64,000 nt of DNA, taken from the NCBI GenBank assembly GCA_012221805.1, contig CP015195.1:1349771-1413770 (forward strand). Reading direction: 5' to 3'. A program made the translations under genes and the position numbers. Positions 10,771-19,466 of the stretch are shown here, one piece after another. Every line of letters starts with the position of its first letter. The first letter of the stretch is position 1. Source of the DNA: Pasteurellaceae bacterium RH1A. GTDB lineage: Bacteria; Pseudomonadota; Gammaproteobacteria; Enterobacterales; Pasteurellaceae. The notes under the pieces were generated by a model, which ran no database searches, had not been told where the DNA came from, and saw nothing but the letters and a program-made list of their open reading frames with translations.

Positions 10771-10893
10771 TCCCTCCACCCGCTTGCGGGGGGAGGTGTC
10801 ACGAAGTGACGGAGGGGGCAAGCGGTGAAAACTTCACAAGTTATTGCAAATCCCCCTCAGCCTTCGGCAGCTCCCCCGCAAGCGGGTGGAGCG
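10771..10893. repeat. REP/REPIN-type palindromic element between pheS and pheT
   Basis: Two G/C-rich arms, 10774-10795 and 10871-10891, are inverted copies differing by one base indel (core CTCCACCCGCTTGCGGGGG). Each is flanked by its own smaller hairpin (TCACGAAGTGA on the left, GCCTTCGGC on the right). A USS-like CAAGCGGT lies inside. No coding frame is visible. It splits the pheST operon. Confidence 0.85.
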
Positions 10894-10921
10894 AACATAA
10901 TTAGATTAAAGGAACAAAACA

Positions 10922-13309
10922 ATGAAATTCAACAATGCTTGGTTGCGTGAGTGGGTTAATCCAGATATTACCGTAGAACAACTCTGCGACCAAATTACCA
11001 TGTTAGGTTTAGAAGTCGATAGTTGTGACCCTGTGGCAGGCGAGTTTAGCCAGGTTGTGATCGGCGAAGTGGTGGAGTGCGGTAAGCACCCAGAGGCCGA
11101 TAAGTTACAGGTTACTAAGGTTAATGTGGGCGGTGATCGCCTCTTAGACATCGTTTGCGGTGCACCAAATTGTCGCCAAGGGCTGAAAGTGGCTTGCGCG
11201 GTGGAAGGGGCGGTTCTGCCAGGTAACTTCAAAATCAAGAAAACCAAGTTGCGTGGCCAGCCGTCAGAAGGGATGCTTTGCTCTTATTCAGAACTAGGTA
11301 TTAAGGAAGATCACAGCGGCATTATCGAATTGCCGGCCGATGCCCCTGTGGGAACAGATTTCCGTGACTACCTCAAGCTAAACGATCAGGCTATTGAAAT
11401 CAGCCTAACGCCAAACCGTGCCGACTGCTTGAGTATTTCAGGTATTGCCCGTGAAGTGGGCGTTATCAACCGTCAGCCTGTGCAAGCCCCTGCCATTGAG
11501 CCTGTGCCAGCGACAATTTCAGACAAGATCGAAATCGATCTGCAAGCCCCAGAAGCCTGCCCACGCTATCTCTTGCGTGTGGTGAAAAATGTCAATGTTA
11601 AGGCGGCTTCTCCATTATGGCTACAAGAAAAACTCCGCCGTTGCGGTATTCGTTCTATCGACCCAATCGTGGATGTGACCAACTACAGCCTACTTGAGCT
11701 GGGCCAACCTATGCACGCCTTTGATCTGGCCAAGGTTGCCGCCCCTGTGCAGGTGCGGATGGCCAAAGAGGGTGAGGAATTAGTGCTATTAGATGGCACA
11801 ACCGCCAAACTACAAGCCAACACCTTGCTCATTGCCGACCAAAAGGGCCCGCTTGCCATGGCAGGGATCTTCGGTGGTGAGCAGAGTGGGGTGAGCGAAA
11901 GTACGACCGATGTTGTGTTAGAAGCCGCCTTCTTTGCCCCGCTTGCCATTGCTGGCCGAGCTAGACAATATGGCCTGCATACCGATGCCTCCCACCGTTT
12001 TGAACGTGGCGTGGACTATGCCCAAACTCGTTTAGCCATGGAACGTGCCACTGCACTTTTACTGGAAATCTGTGGCGGTGAGGCAGGTGAAATTGTCGAA
12101 GCCGTGAGCGAAACACATCTACCAAAAGCGAATACGGTCACTTTACGCCGTAGCAAGTTGGATGACCTGATCGGTCACCATATTGAAACTGAAACCGTAA
12201 CCGATATTTTCGCCCGCCTGGGCTTCAACCCAGTTTATGCTGATGATGTTTGGACAGTCACTTCCCCAAGCTGGCGTTTTGATATTGAGATCGAAGAAGA
12301 TCTGATTGAGGAAGTAGCTCGGATCTACGGCTACAACAGCATTCCAAACAATGCACCATTGGCCCATCTCAATATGCGTCACCACCGTGAGGCAGATTTA
12401 CCGCTCATGCGAGTCAAACAGGTTTTAGTCGATAGCGATTTCCAAGAGGCCATTACCTATAGCTTCGTTGATCCAAAAACCCAAAACCTGCTCCATCCAC
12501 AGGCAGAAGCCTTAATTTTGCCAAACCCAATTTCCAGCGAAATGTCAGCCATGCGAGTCTCTCTCTTAAGCGGCCTCTTGGAAGCCGTGGCCTATAACCA
12601 AAACCGCCAGCAAGGTCGGGTACGCTTGTTTGAAACAGGCTTACGCTTTATTCTAGACCAAGCGGCCGAAGCAGGCGTTCGCCAAGAATTTGTCTTAGGT
12701 GGCGTGATTGCTGGGGCCAAACGTGCCGAACACTGGACAGGCAAGGCCGAAAATGTCGATTTCTTCGATCTTAAGGGCGATGTGGAACGCGTACTTGCCC
12801 TAACCGATGTGGCCGACAAGGTACGTTTTGTGCCAAAAGCCTTCCCAGCCCTCCATCCAGGCCAATCTGCGGCTATTGAGTTAGACGGGGTAGAAATCGG
12901 CTTTATCGGCACGGTTCACCCGAAAGTGGTGCAAAAATTAGACTTGGCAGGCAAGCCAGTGGTTTTTGAATTGCTCTGGTCAGCCATTGCCAACCGCCCA
13001 GTAACGGCAGCCAAAGAGATTTCCAAATTCCCAGCCAACAAGCGTGACTTAGCGTTAGTTGTAGCAAGCGATGTGGCTGCTGATGATGTGCTCCGTACCT
13101 GCCGTAAAGTCGGTGGCGAAACCTTGGTCGCAGTTAATTTATTTGACGTTTATCAGGGCAGCAACATTGAAGCCGGCAAGAAGAGCTTGGCCGTGAGCTT
13201 AACCTTGCAAGACAGCCAAAAAACCCTTGAGGAAGAAGAAATCAACGCCTTGGTGCAAAAGGTCTTAACGGCCTTAAACCAACGTTTCCAAGCGGTGCTT
13301 CGTGACTAA
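10922..13309 (+). CDS. pheT: Phenylalanine--tRNA ligase beta subunit
   Basis: The 795-residue protein has the order expected for bacterial PheT: an EMAP/tRNA-binding domain from about residue 40 to 150, the B3/B4 editing region in the middle, a B5 domain around 400-470, the catalytic-like core, and the ferredoxin-fold anticodon-binding domain at the C terminus ([14 protein letters not shown]). It pairs with PheS to form the tRNA-Phe charging enzyme and removes mischarged tyrosine. AAAGGA precedes the ATG. ihfA follows after 19 bases in the same transcript. Confidence 0.97.
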   Translation: MKFNNAWLREWVNPDITVEQLCDQITMLGLEVDSCDPVAGEFSQVVIGEVVECGKHPEADKLQVTKVNVGGDRLLDIVCGAPNCRQGLKVACAVEGAVLPGNFKIKKTKLRGQPSEGMLCSYSELGIKEDHSGIIELPADAPVGTDFRDYLKLNDQAIEISLTPNRADCLSISGIAREVGVINRQPVQAPAIEPVPATISDKIEIDLQAPEACPRYLLRVVKNVNVKAASPLWLQEKLRRCGIRSIDPIVDVTNYSLLELGQPMHAFDLAKVAAPVQVRMAKEGEELVLLDGTTAKLQANTLLIADQKGPLAMAGIFGGEQSGVSESTTDVVLEAAFFAPLAIAGRARQYGLHTDASHRFERGVDYAQTRLAMERATALLLEICGGEAGEIVEAVSETHLPKANTVTLRRSKLDDLIGHHIETETVTDIFARLGFNPVYADDVWTVTSPSWRFDIEIEEDLIEEVARIYGYNSIPNNAPLAHLNMRHHREADLPLMRVKQVLVDSDFQEAITYSFVDPKTQNLLHPQAEALILPNPISSEMSAMRVSLLSGLLEAVAYNQNRQQGRVRLFETGLRFILDQAAEAGVRQEFVLGGVIAGAKRAEHWTGKAENVDFFDLKGDVERVLALTDVADKVRFVPKAFPALHPGQSAAIELDGVEIGFIGTVHPKVVQKLDLAGKPVVFELLWSAIANRPVTAAKEISKFPANKRDLALVVASDVAADDVLRTCRKVGGETLVAVNLFDVYQGSNIEAGKKSLAVSLTLQDSQKTLEEEEINALVQKVLTALNQRFQAVLRD

Positions 13310-13328
13310 GGATATTTAAGGATAACTT

Positions 13329-13619
13329 ATGACACTGACAAAAATTGAAATCGCAGAAAACCTAATGGAGAAATGCGGACTAGATAAGAGCGTTGCCAAG
13401 CAGTTTGTAGAGCAATTTTTTGAGGAAATTCGGGCCACCCTGGCTTCTGGGGAAGATGTCAAACTTGCCAGCTTTGGCAATTTCGAAGTGCGGGAAAAGG
13501 CTGCCCGCCCTGGACGCAACCCAAAAACCGGAGAGGAGGCTATTATTTCCGCCCGCCGTGTCGTGATGTTTAAGCCAAGCCAGATCCTGCGAGAGCGGAT
13601 TAAGCAGGCCAATCCATAG
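13329..13619 (+). CDS. ihfA: Integration host factor subunit alpha
   Basis: IHF-alpha pairs with IHF-beta to bend DNA sharply at specific sites and supports recombination, replication and transcription. The 96 residues begin [15 protein letters not shown] and hold the DNA-binding arm motif GRNPKTGEE and the C-terminal [11 protein letters not shown] segment. The pheS-pheT-ihfA order is the classical gammaproteobacterial arrangement. A USS dyad that can act as a terminator follows the stop codon directly. Confidence 0.97.
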   Translation: MTLTKIEIAENLMEKCGLDKSVAKQFVEQFFEEIRATLASGEDVKLASFGNFEVREKAARPGRNPKTGEEAIISARRVVMFKPSQILRERIKQANP

Positions 13620-13620
13620 C

Positions 13621-13670
13621 AACAAGCGGTCGAAAATTTGTAAAATTTTGCAAATTTCTGACCGCTTGTT
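13621..13670 (+). terminator. Inverted USS pair acting as probable terminator of pheST-ihfA
   Basis: Two uptake signal sequences face each other: AACAAGCGGTC at 13621-13631 and its perfect 11-base complement at 13660-13670. The AT-rich tails between them also pair, giving a long stem followed by T-rich sequence. Paired USS at gene ends are common in Pasteurellaceae. Confidence 0.8.
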
Positions 13671-13714
13671 TATTTATTTGCTCTAAGTTGCAAATTATTT
13701 AACCAAGGTTTCCT

Positions 13715-14254
13715 ATGTTTATACTCAAATCGAAAATGGGTTCGCTGGCATTGATCGCCGCCCTAAGCCTCGGGCTTTCGGCCTGCTCCAGCGGCAATAC
13801 CCAAGCCAAGGTGGCCAAGCCTGCCAAGAGCCTTTATAGCAAAAATCAGGTCAGCAGCCAAAAGAGTTCGCTCAAAGACCCGAAAATTGTTATTCAGCGC
13901 CTCCAAGCCCAACACAAGAGCTGGCAGGGCACCCGTTACCGCATTGGCGGCACCACCCGCAAGGGTGTGGACTGTTCGGGCTTTACCCAAGCCACCTTCC
14001 GTGATCTCTTTGGCATTAAACTGCCTCGTATGACGGTTGATCAGGCCAAGGTGGGCGTAAAAGTCAATAAATCAGAGCTCAAGGCAGGGGATTTGGTTCT
14101 CTTTAAAACCGGCCGAGGCCCTAATGGCCGCCATGTGGGCATTTATGTCAAGGATGGCCAATTCCTCCATGCCTCCACCAAGGGCGGGGTGATTTATTCC
14201 AGCATCCATTCGCCATATTGGTCCAAAACCTATTGGCAGGCCCGCCGTTTATAG
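13715..14254 (+). CDS. NlpC/P60-family lipoprotein, peptidoglycan endopeptidase
   Basis: The 179 residues start with a lipoprotein signal peptide and lipobox LSAC, so Cys24 should be lipidated. An NlpC/P60 domain fills the C-terminal half with the catalytic Cys87 (GVDCSGF), His140 (GRHVGIYV) and His152, as in MepS/NlpC enzymes that cut cross-links in peptidoglycan. The chain between is basic and low in complexity. AAGG is found 7-10 bases before the ATG. It stands alone between the ihfA terminator and a regulatory intergenic stretch. I cannot decide between MepS and NlpC by sequence alone. Confidence 0.9.
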   Translation: MFILKSKMGSLALIAALSLGLSACSSGNTQAKVAKPAKSLYSKNQVSSQKSSLKDPKIVIQRLQAQHKSWQGTRYRIGGTTRKGVDCSGFTQATFRDLFGIKLPRMTVDQAKVGVKVNKSELKAGDLVLFKTGRGPNGRHVGIYVKDGQFLHASTKGGVIYSSIHSPYWSKTYWQARRL

Positions 14255-14269
14255 GGGCTAGATAAGCAA

Positions 14270-14291
14270 AAATATGAACTAGATCACAAAG
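14270..14291. promoter_or_regulatory. Candidate CRP-binding site
   Basis: The 22 bases match the E. coli CRP consensus at 17 positions, including the core TAGATCACA; the left half is TATGA in place of TGTGA. The centre (14280.5) is about 80 bases upstream of the start predicted for the candidate small RNA that follows, a spacing compatible with class I activation. No experiment supports it. Confidence 0.5.
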
Positions 14292-14325
14292 TTAAACTTT
14301 TTTCGTTACTTTCTTGAAGAAACAT

Positions 14326-14354
14326 TTGAAAAATTGACGAAATTGACGTAATCT
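14326..14354 (+). promoter_or_regulatory. Candidate sigma-70 promoter for a small RNA or the rseBC leader
   Basis: TTGAAA at 14326-14331 is followed after 17 bases by TAATCT at 14349-14354. Transcription would start near 14361, about 78 bases before the end of a strong terminator. Confidence 0.5.
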
Positions 14355-14360
14355 AGCACG

Positions 14361-14438
14361 CAACAAACAAGAAGTGTTGTGTCCAACAACCGATTTCATA
14401 AATTTGCTTTCCGAGTAGCCCCGCAAGGGGCTTTTTTT
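14361..14438 (+). ncRNA. Candidate small RNA (or terminated leader of rseB)
   Basis: A predicted promoter and a strong rho-independent terminator frame a noncoding transcript of about 78 bases. It holds a weak GTTG/CAAC hairpin and a single-stranded A/C-rich 5' part, and no open frame with a ribosome site. The terminator ends 16 bases before the rseB ATG, so the same RNA could be an attenuated rseB leader. I do not recognise a known sRNA family. The call rests only on promoter and terminator patterns. Confidence 0.35.
14417..14438 (+). terminator. Intrinsic terminator upstream of rseB
   Basis: AGCCCC and GGGGCT pair around a GCAA tetraloop (14417-14432) and are followed by T7. It lies only 16 bases before the rseB start codon, and its ribosome site (TAGGG) is immediately downstream. 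Confidence 0.88.
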
Positions 14439-14454
14439 ATCTGTAGGGTTTTAT

Positions 14455-15402
14455 ATGAAGAAATGGTTTTATGTCTTGATCTTCCTGCCCTTGGCTGTCT
14501 GGGCGCAAACACCTAGCACGCCCTTGGGTTATTTGCAGGCCATGCAGGCTGCCCATAAATCTGCTGATTTTGAACTGCTTTATTTTCTTAAACAGGGCGA
14601 GCAAACGGCCAGCCTGCGTTATCGCCATGCAACTGAAGGGAAGACCCAGTATGCCCAGCTCTTGCACCTGGAAAACGGGCGGGAGGAGATCATCTTAAAG
14701 GATAATTTGGTCAGTTATTTCGGCCACGGTTTTCAGCCCTTCAGCCTGGAAAGTGAGGCTATTTTGGATAACCTGCCTAGCGCCTTTTATGGGGATTTCT
14801 CCCACTTGCAGGGCTATAATTTGGTAGATGGCGGCCGGGCCAGGGTGGCGGATCGCATTGTTCGCATTATCCGCCTAGTACCCCGTGATGATTTTCGCTA
14901 CAAATACCATCTTTGGATTGACGAGGAAAACTTCCTCTTGCTCAAGAGCGAATTGCTGGATCGTGATAACCAAGTGCTAGAAGAATTTAGGGTGGTACAG
15001 GCCTATGTGGATGAACAAATGAAGTTCATTATTGAGCCCATTAATTCCTTGGTCTTGCCCAGCCTTCTAACTCCAAGCAGCCAGGCTGCTCAAACCCAGT
15101 GGCAGCCCAAATGGTTGCCCGCAGGCTTTCAGCGGGTTAAAAGCAGCCTGCAAAATTTGACCATTGGCAGCCAGCTAGAGCAGGTGGAAGGGCAGTTTTA
15201 CAGCGATGGCCTCTTTACCTTTAGCATTTATGTGGTGCAAAATAAGGGTATTGTCTTTGATGAACAGTTCTGGCGTAATGATAAACTCAGCATTTATAGC
15301 CATACCATAGGCGATAAGGATGTAGTGATTATGGGGGAAATTCCCTTGATCACGGCCAAGTATATTGTGGAGCAAATCCAGTTTGAGGAGGAAGCCAAAT
15401 GA
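14455..15402 (+). CDS. rseB: Sigma-E factor regulatory protein RseB/MucB
   Basis: RseB is a periplasmic protein that binds the anti-sigma factor RseA and shields it from proteolysis until outer-membrane stress or lipopolysaccharide intermediates release it. The 315 residues start with a signal peptide ending VWA at residue 17, followed by the two-domain MucB/RseB fold; TPLGYLQAMQ and the RYKYHLWIDEEN segment are typical. rpoE and rseA, the usual upstream neighbours, are not present here; instead a terminator and an NlpC lipoprotein precede it. Its stop codon overlaps the rseC start by four bases, so the two are coupled. Confidence 0.9.
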   Translation: MKKWFYVLIFLPLAVWAQTPSTPLGYLQAMQAAHKSADFELLYFLKQGEQTASLRYRHATEGKTQYAQLLHLENGREEIILKDNLVSYFGHGFQPFSLESEAILDNLPSAFYGDFSHLQGYNLVDGGRARVADRIVRIIRLVPRDDFRYKYHLWIDEENFLLLKSELLDRDNQVLEEFRVVQAYVDEQMKFIIEPINSLVLPSLLTPSSQAAQTQWQPKWLPAGFQRVKSSLQNLTIGSQLEQVEGQFYSDGLFTFSIYVVQNKGIVFDEQFWRNDKLSIYSHTIGDKDVVIMGEIPLITAKYIVEQIQFEEEAK

Positions 15403-15833
15403 TGGTAGAAACGGCAACCGTGGTTGCCTACCGAGAGGGGATTGCCACAGTCCAATGCCAGGCCAAAAGCGGCTGTGGCGGCTGTTCGGCTCAATCAGGC
15501 TGCGGCACCAAGTCCCTGTCAGCCTTGGTAGGCGAGCGTTTTGCCCCGCGTTTTGAGCTGGAGGTGCCAGAGGTGCTGGAAGTTGGGGATAAGGTTCAAC
15601 TGGGCCTGCCAGAGCAAACCTTGTTGCGAGGCATTATGTGGATCTACTGCCTGCCACTTTTGGCTCTAGTGGCCAGCAGCCTCTTGCTTTCCCAGTTTAT
15701 TGAGCAGGAATTATGGGTGGCCTTGGGGATTGTGGCTTGTACAGGCCTCAGTTTCTTTGTGGCTCGGCAAAAATTAAGGGCAGAAAAGGCCCGTCAATTT
15801 GAGCCGATTTACCTGGGCAAATGCAAATTTTAG
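15399..15833 (+). CDS. rseC: SoxR-reducing system/sigma-E positive regulator RseC
   Basis: The 144 residues have the RseC layout: an N-terminal cytoplasmic part with a cysteine cluster (CQAKSGCGGCSAQSGCG), then two membrane segments at about residues 70-115 and a short basic tail. RseC has been linked to sigma-E activity and, with the Rsx complex, to reduction of SoxR. Start ATG overlaps the rseB stop by four bases. It is the last gene before sspA, which has its own ribosome site and a likely promoter in the 96-base gap. Confidence 0.9.
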   Translation: MMVETATVVAYREGIATVQCQAKSGCGGCSAQSGCGTKSLSALVGERFAPRFELEVPEVLEVGDKVQLGLPEQTLLRGIMWIYCLPLLALVASSLLLSQFIEQELWVALGIVACTGLSFFVARQKLRAEKARQFEPIYLGKCKF

Positions 15834-15929
15834 GCAAAATCCTACCGCTTGCGTGCGATTTCAAGTGAAAAAGCCCGCTCAACTGTGGTAAAATACAGGG
15901 ATAATCTAGTATCAGTTAATGGAGAACTT

Positions 15930-16571
15930 ATGACAAGTGCAAACAAACGTTCGGTAATGACCCTTTTTGCAGACAAAAACGATATTTACAGCCACCAAGT
16001 GCGTATTGTATTAGCAGAAAAAGGCGTGCCTTACGAAATTGAAAATATCATCACTGGTACCATTTCAGAAGATTTAATGGAATTAAACCCACGCGGCTCC
16101 ATTCCAACCTTGGTTGATCGGGACTTGGTCTTGTTCAACTCCCGCATTATCATGGAATATTTGGACGAACGCTTCCCGCACCCGCCGCTGATGTCGGTTT
16201 ACCCTGTGCAACGGGCCAAGTGCCGTTTAACTGTCAATAGTATCCAAAGCGACTGGTATAGCCTGATGGACGTGGTCAATCGGGATCCTGATTCTGCTGA
16301 GGGTAAAAAAGCCCTGGCTCAACTCAAAGAAGAAATTATGGCCATCAGTGGTGTCTTTGCCGCCCAGCCTTACTTTCTCAACGATGAATTTAGCCTCAAC
16401 GACTGTTATGTTGCCCCGCTCCTATGGCGGATGCACAACCTGGGCGTGGAATTCACCGGCACGGGCAGCAAGGCCATCAAGGCTTATATGACCCGCATTT
16501 TCCAACGTGAAAGTTTTGTACAATCGGTTGGCGGCGCGGCCCCAAAACATCTCATGGATGATAAAGACTAA
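15930..16571 (+). CDS. sspA: Stringent starvation protein A
   Basis: SspA is a glutathione-transferase-fold protein without transferase activity that binds RNA polymerase and alters transcription in stationary phase and acid stress. The 213 residues begin MTSANKRSVMTLFADKNDIY, with the GST-like thioredoxin half (to about residue 85) and helical C-terminal half. A longer frame starts 81 bases earlier, but GGAG at 15921-15924 in front of the ATG at 15930 and the family's length decide the start. Its stop overlaps the sspB start by one base. Confidence 0.95.
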   Translation: MTSANKRSVMTLFADKNDIYSHQVRIVLAEKGVPYEIENIITGTISEDLMELNPRGSIPTLVDRDLVLFNSRIIMEYLDERFPHPPLMSVYPVQRAKCRLTVNSIQSDWYSLMDVVNRDPDSAEGKKALAQLKEEIMAISGVFAAQPYFLNDEFSLNDCYVAPLLWRMHNLGVEFTGTGSKAIKAYMTRIFQRESFVQSVGGAAPKHLMDDKD

Positions 16572-16975
16572 TGAAGCCCTTACGCCCTTATCTCTACCAT
16601 GCCTACTACAACTGGATCTTAGACAACGACTATACCCCTTATTTATTGGTGGATGCAGACTATGTTGATGTGGATGTGCCTCGAGAATTTGTCAATGACG
16701 GCAAGATTATTCTCAACATCTCGCCCCGTTCTATTGGTCAATATGTAGTAAACGATGAAGCCATCAGCTTTGGCGCCCGTTTCCAAGGTATGCTGCGTGA
16801 AATCTACATTCCCTTTGGGGCCGCCGTGGCCATTTATGCCCAAGAAACCGGTGATGGCACCATGTTCCAAGAGGAAGCCTACTACAGTGAAGCAGCCTAT
16901 TTGGCCCGCTTAGGTTCGGCAGAGCCAGAGAAGCCAAAAACGAAAAAGGCTTCTAAGCTCAAATTGGTTAAATAA
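16571..16975 (+). CDS. sspB: ClpXP protease specificity-enhancing factor SspB
   Basis: SspB delivers ssrA-tagged proteins, made when ribosomes are rescued by tmRNA, to the ClpXP protease. The 134 residues hold the conserved substrate-binding domain (MKPLRPYLYHAYYNWILDN, then the ISPRSIG and ISFGARFQG segments, IPFGAAVAIYAQE) and end in a flexible Lys-rich tail finishing in LKLVK, the ClpX-docking tail expected for the family. It is coupled to sspA by a one-base overlap, and a bidirectional hairpin follows. Confidence 0.95.
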   Translation: MKPLRPYLYHAYYNWILDNDYTPYLLVDADYVDVDVPREFVNDGKIILNISPRSIGQYVVNDEAISFGARFQGMLREIYIPFGAAVAIYAQETGDGTMFQEEAYYSEAAYLARLGSAEPEKPKTKKASKLKLVK

Positions 16976-16978
16976 GAC

Positions 16979-17010
16979 AAAGGCTAGGAGAAAACCTAGC
17001 CTTTCTTTTA
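16979..17010. terminator. Bidirectional terminator between sspB and a small membrane-protein gene
   Basis: A perfect 10-bp stem (16979-16988 with 16995-17004) with a 6-base loop is flanked by T-rich sequence on the plus side and by TT-rich sequence on the minus side. It serves the convergent genes sspB and the YgjV-like gene. Confidence 0.8.
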
Positions 17011-17012
17011 TC

Positions 17013-17243
17013 TTATGCCACTGCTTTTTGAGTTTGCAAGCCCTTGAAAATATAGTAGGCGTTGATGGTGACCACAAAAGCGTTTAGCCCCCAAACAGGA
17101 ATAGAGCCAATTAAAAGCCCATATATCACAAAACAAGCACAGCCAACCGAGTTGAGCAAACGCAATTTAATGACGTCCTTGAGCAAGAAGGAACTGGCCA
17201 CTAAAATCATGGCAACATAACCTAAGATTTCAATATAATTCAT
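17013..17243 (-). CDS. Small YgjV-like inner-membrane protein
   Basis: A 76-residue protein with two or three membrane segments (about residues 3-23, 30-48 and 50-70). It resembles the short members of the bacterial inner-membrane YgjV group, whose function is unknown. The frame could open earlier at 17357, but the ATG at 17243 is preceded by AAGGGAG at a suitable distance and the extra 38 residues look like shifted intergenic sequence. It is transcribed alone and convergent with sspB. Confidence 0.65.
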   Translation of the reverse strand: MNYIEILGYVAMILVASSFLLKDVIKLRLLNSVGCACFVIYGLLIGSIPVWGLNAFVVTINAYYIFKGLQTQKAVA

Positions 17244-17454
17244 TGGTTTTTCTCCCTTAAATATAGATGGTTCTATTATAAGGGCTTGAAAGACAATGGA
17301 AAATAGGCGGCAAAATAGCAAAGGTTTGCGTGGTAAAAATTTACAAAAGTCCCTCAATATTAAGTGCTATCCTCAATTATCCTTACAACTTCACCATTTC
17401 CTCTCTCCTGTTTTGGCCTAATCTAGATATGATCATACCTGATAAAACCAACCA
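17244..17454. other. Gene-free stretch upstream of the YgjV-like gene
   Basis: No convincing coding frame is seen. The left part holds the promoter region of the minus-strand YgjV-like gene (ATTATAA-like sequence near 17275). Nothing else is recognised. The gene-free stretch goes on to 17603 and contains the fadD terminator and an inverted pair AGGTCTTACT (17494-17503 with 17557-17566) of unknown role. Confidence 0.5.
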
Positions 17455-17491
17455 TAAAAAAAGCCCGACACCAAAAAAGCGGTTGTCGGGC
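17455..17491 (-). terminator. Intrinsic terminator of fadD
   Basis: GCCCGACA at 17463-17470 pairs with TGTCGGGC at 17484-17491. Reading on the minus strand the stem is followed by an eight-base T run. A USS-like core (AAGCGGT) forms part of the loop. It lies about 110 bases past the fadD stop. Confidence 0.85.
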
Positions 17492-17603
17492 GGAGGTCTT
17501 ACTTAAGGAAATGAAAAAAACTGTTTGCTTACGTCTGCATTAGCATCTAGTTGCTTAGTAAGACCTTGCTTTTGTGATGGAGTTCACGGTTTTTGAAAAA
17601 ATT

Positions 17604-19289
17604 TTAATCTTTTTTCATTTTGGCGATTTCTTCATCACGCAGGACGCGGCGGAGGATTTTGCCGACGTTGGTTTTTGGCAGCTCGTCCCTAAATTCGATG
17701 TCCCGTGGGATCTTATAGCCTGTCAGGTGCTGGCGGCAGTGGTTGCGCAGCTCTTCACGGGTCAGGCTTTCGTCTTTTTTGGTAACGTAAATCTTAATGC
17801 TTTCGCCAGAGGTTTTGCTTGGAATGCCAATGGCCACGGCTTCATTGACCTTGGGGTGGAGGGCGACCACATCTTCGATTTCATTTGGATAGACGTTAAA
17901 GCCTGACACGATGATCATGTCTTTTTTGCGATCCACAATGCGGAGATTGAGGTCTTGGCCCATCTCGACAATATCGCCTGTGGCCATAAAGCCGTCTTTG
18001 ATAACCTCAGCCGTGTCTTCAGGGCGTTGCCAGTAGCCCTGCATCACTTGCGGGCCCTTAACCCAGAGTTCGCCTCGTTGGCCCATAGGCACATCATGGC
18101 CATTGTCGTCCACAATACGAATATCTGTATTAGGTACAGGTACGCCAATGGAGCCTGAATATTCGGTGGAGTCGTTTCGAGTAGCGGCAATCAGTGGCGA
18201 ACATTCAGTCATACCATAGCCTTCAATGATATGGTTGCCTGTGGTTTGGTGCCAGCGGGCGGCCACTGCGCGCTGAATGGCAGCCCCACCGCCAACAGAA
18301 AGGCGGAGATGGCGGAAGTCCACATCTTTGAAATACTCATTGTTGAGCAGGGCATTAAAGAGGGTATTCACGCCTGTAATGGCCACAAAAGGATATTTAC
18401 GTAGCTCTTTCACAAAGCCTGGAATATCTCGTGGGTTGGTAATTAAAAGTCCGGTTACGCCCAATTCAATAAAGAGCAGGCAGTTTACCGTCAGGGCAAA
18501 GACGTGATAAAGCGGCAGGGCAATCACGGCGATGGGTTCACGGGTGCCTCTTAGGAGCGGCTCGGCCACCCATTTGGCCTGGAAGATGTTGGCCAAAATA
18601 TTGCGGTGGGACAGCATAGCCCCCTTGGCCACGCCTGTGGTGCCGCCTGTGTATTGGAGGAAGGCCAAGTCTTCAGGCAGAACAGTCGGTTTCACATACT
18701 GGCGTTGCTTACCAATGCTGAGGGCCTCACGGAAGCTGACGGCATGAGGCAATTTGTATTTTGGTACTAGCTTTTTGACGTATTTGACCACGAAATTGAC
18801 TAAGGTGCGTTTGCCAAAGGAAAGTTGGTCGCCCATACGGGTTAAAATAACGTGCTTAATTTGGGTGTCAAAAACGACTTTTTCCAAGGTGGCGGCAAAG
18901 TTAGACACAATCACAATGGCCTTGGCACCGCTGTCGTTAAGCTGGTGTTCTAATTCACGCGGGGTATAGAGCGGATTAACATTCACCACCACCAGGCCTG
19001 CACGCAAGACGCCAAACAGGGCGATAGGGTATTGTAGGAGGTTGGGCATCATAAGTGCCACACGGTCGCCTTTTTCAAGGCGTAATTCATTTTGTAGGTA
19101 GGCCGCAAAGGCACGGCTGCGTTCTTCCAGCTTGCGGAAGGTTAAAACCTGCCCCATGTTGATGTAGGCCGGCATATCAGGGTGGCGTTGCACAGCCGCT
19201 TCAAACATGGCCAATAGCGATTCATATTTATTGAGGTCAAGCTCTCTTTCAGCCTGGGGCGGATAGTTATCAAACCAGATTTTTTCCAT
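17604..19289 (-). CDS. fadD: Long-chain fatty acid--CoA ligase
   Basis: FadD activates long-chain fatty acids to acyl-CoA with ATP, on the inner face of the membrane. The 561 residues have the adenylate-forming motifs: [13 protein letters not shown] (ATP binding), [10 protein letters not shown], and the FadD signature DGFMATGDI...[20 protein letters not shown] near the C terminus. Length matches E. coli FadD. AGGGAT precedes the ATG. In Pasteurellaceae FadD often serves phospholipid synthesis from host fatty acids rather than full degradation; a fadI-fadJ pair exists in this window near 57 kb, but with altered catalytic residues. Confidence 0.95.
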   Translation of the reverse strand: MEKIWFDNYPPQAERELDLNKYESLLAMFEAAVQRHPDMPAYINMGQVLTFRKLEERSRAFAAYLQNELRLEKGDRVALMMPNLLQYPIALFGVLRAGLVVVNVNPLYTPRELEHQLNDSGAKAIVIVSNFAATLEKVVFDTQIKHVILTRMGDQLSFGKRTLVNFVVKYVKKLVPKYKLPHAVSFREALSIGKQRQYVKPTVLPEDLAFLQYTGGTTGVAKGAMLSHRNILANIFQAKWVAEPLLRGTREPIAVIALPLYHVFALTVNCLLFIELGVTGLLITNPRDIPGFVKELRKYPFVAITGVNTLFNALLNNEYFKDVDFRHLRLSVGGGAAIQRAVAARWHQTTGNHIIEGYGMTECSPLIAATRNDSTEYSGSIGVPVPNTDIRIVDDNGHDVPMGQRGELWVKGPQVMQGYWQRPEDTAEVIKDGFMATGDIVEMGQDLNLRIVDRKKDMIIVSGFNVYPNEIEDVVALHPKVNEAVAIGIPSKTSGESIKIYVTKKDESLTREELRNHCRQHLTGYKIPRDIEFRDELPKTNVGKILRRVLRDEEIAKMKKD

Positions 19290-19411
19290 GGGTATCCCTT
19301 TTAAACAAAAATTAGGGCAATTTTACTCGAAATCCTGCCAAAACTCATGCTTTTATGTGGTTTGGAGTGGCACAAGCGGTTAAAAATCTGCAATTTTTTG
19401 CAAATCTAGAC

Positions 19412-19446
19412 AAAAACGAGAGAATACTCGTTAAAGTATTCTCTCG
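19412..19446 (-). terminator. Intrinsic terminator of gltA
   Basis: A perfect 12-bp stem (19417-19428 with 19435-19446) with a 6-base loop is followed on the minus strand by T5. It lies 20 bases past the gltA stop codon, next to a USS at about 19371. Confidence 0.88.
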
Positions 19447-19466
19447 CCATTTGATTCAGGACAAGT

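Noticed and set aside
13715..14254. Naming the NlpC/P60 lipoprotein mepS or nlpC
   Set aside because: Catalytic residues are clear, but the two paralogous groups cannot be separated without alignment.
15849..15929. Upstream extension of SspA by 27 residues
   Set aside because: The ribosome site GGAG precedes the ATG at 15930 and the family begins there.
17494..17566. Inverted pair of 10 bases downstream of the fadD terminator as a possible RNA element
   Set aside because: The loop is more than 50 bases and no promoter or T run supports a transcript; chance cannot be excluded.
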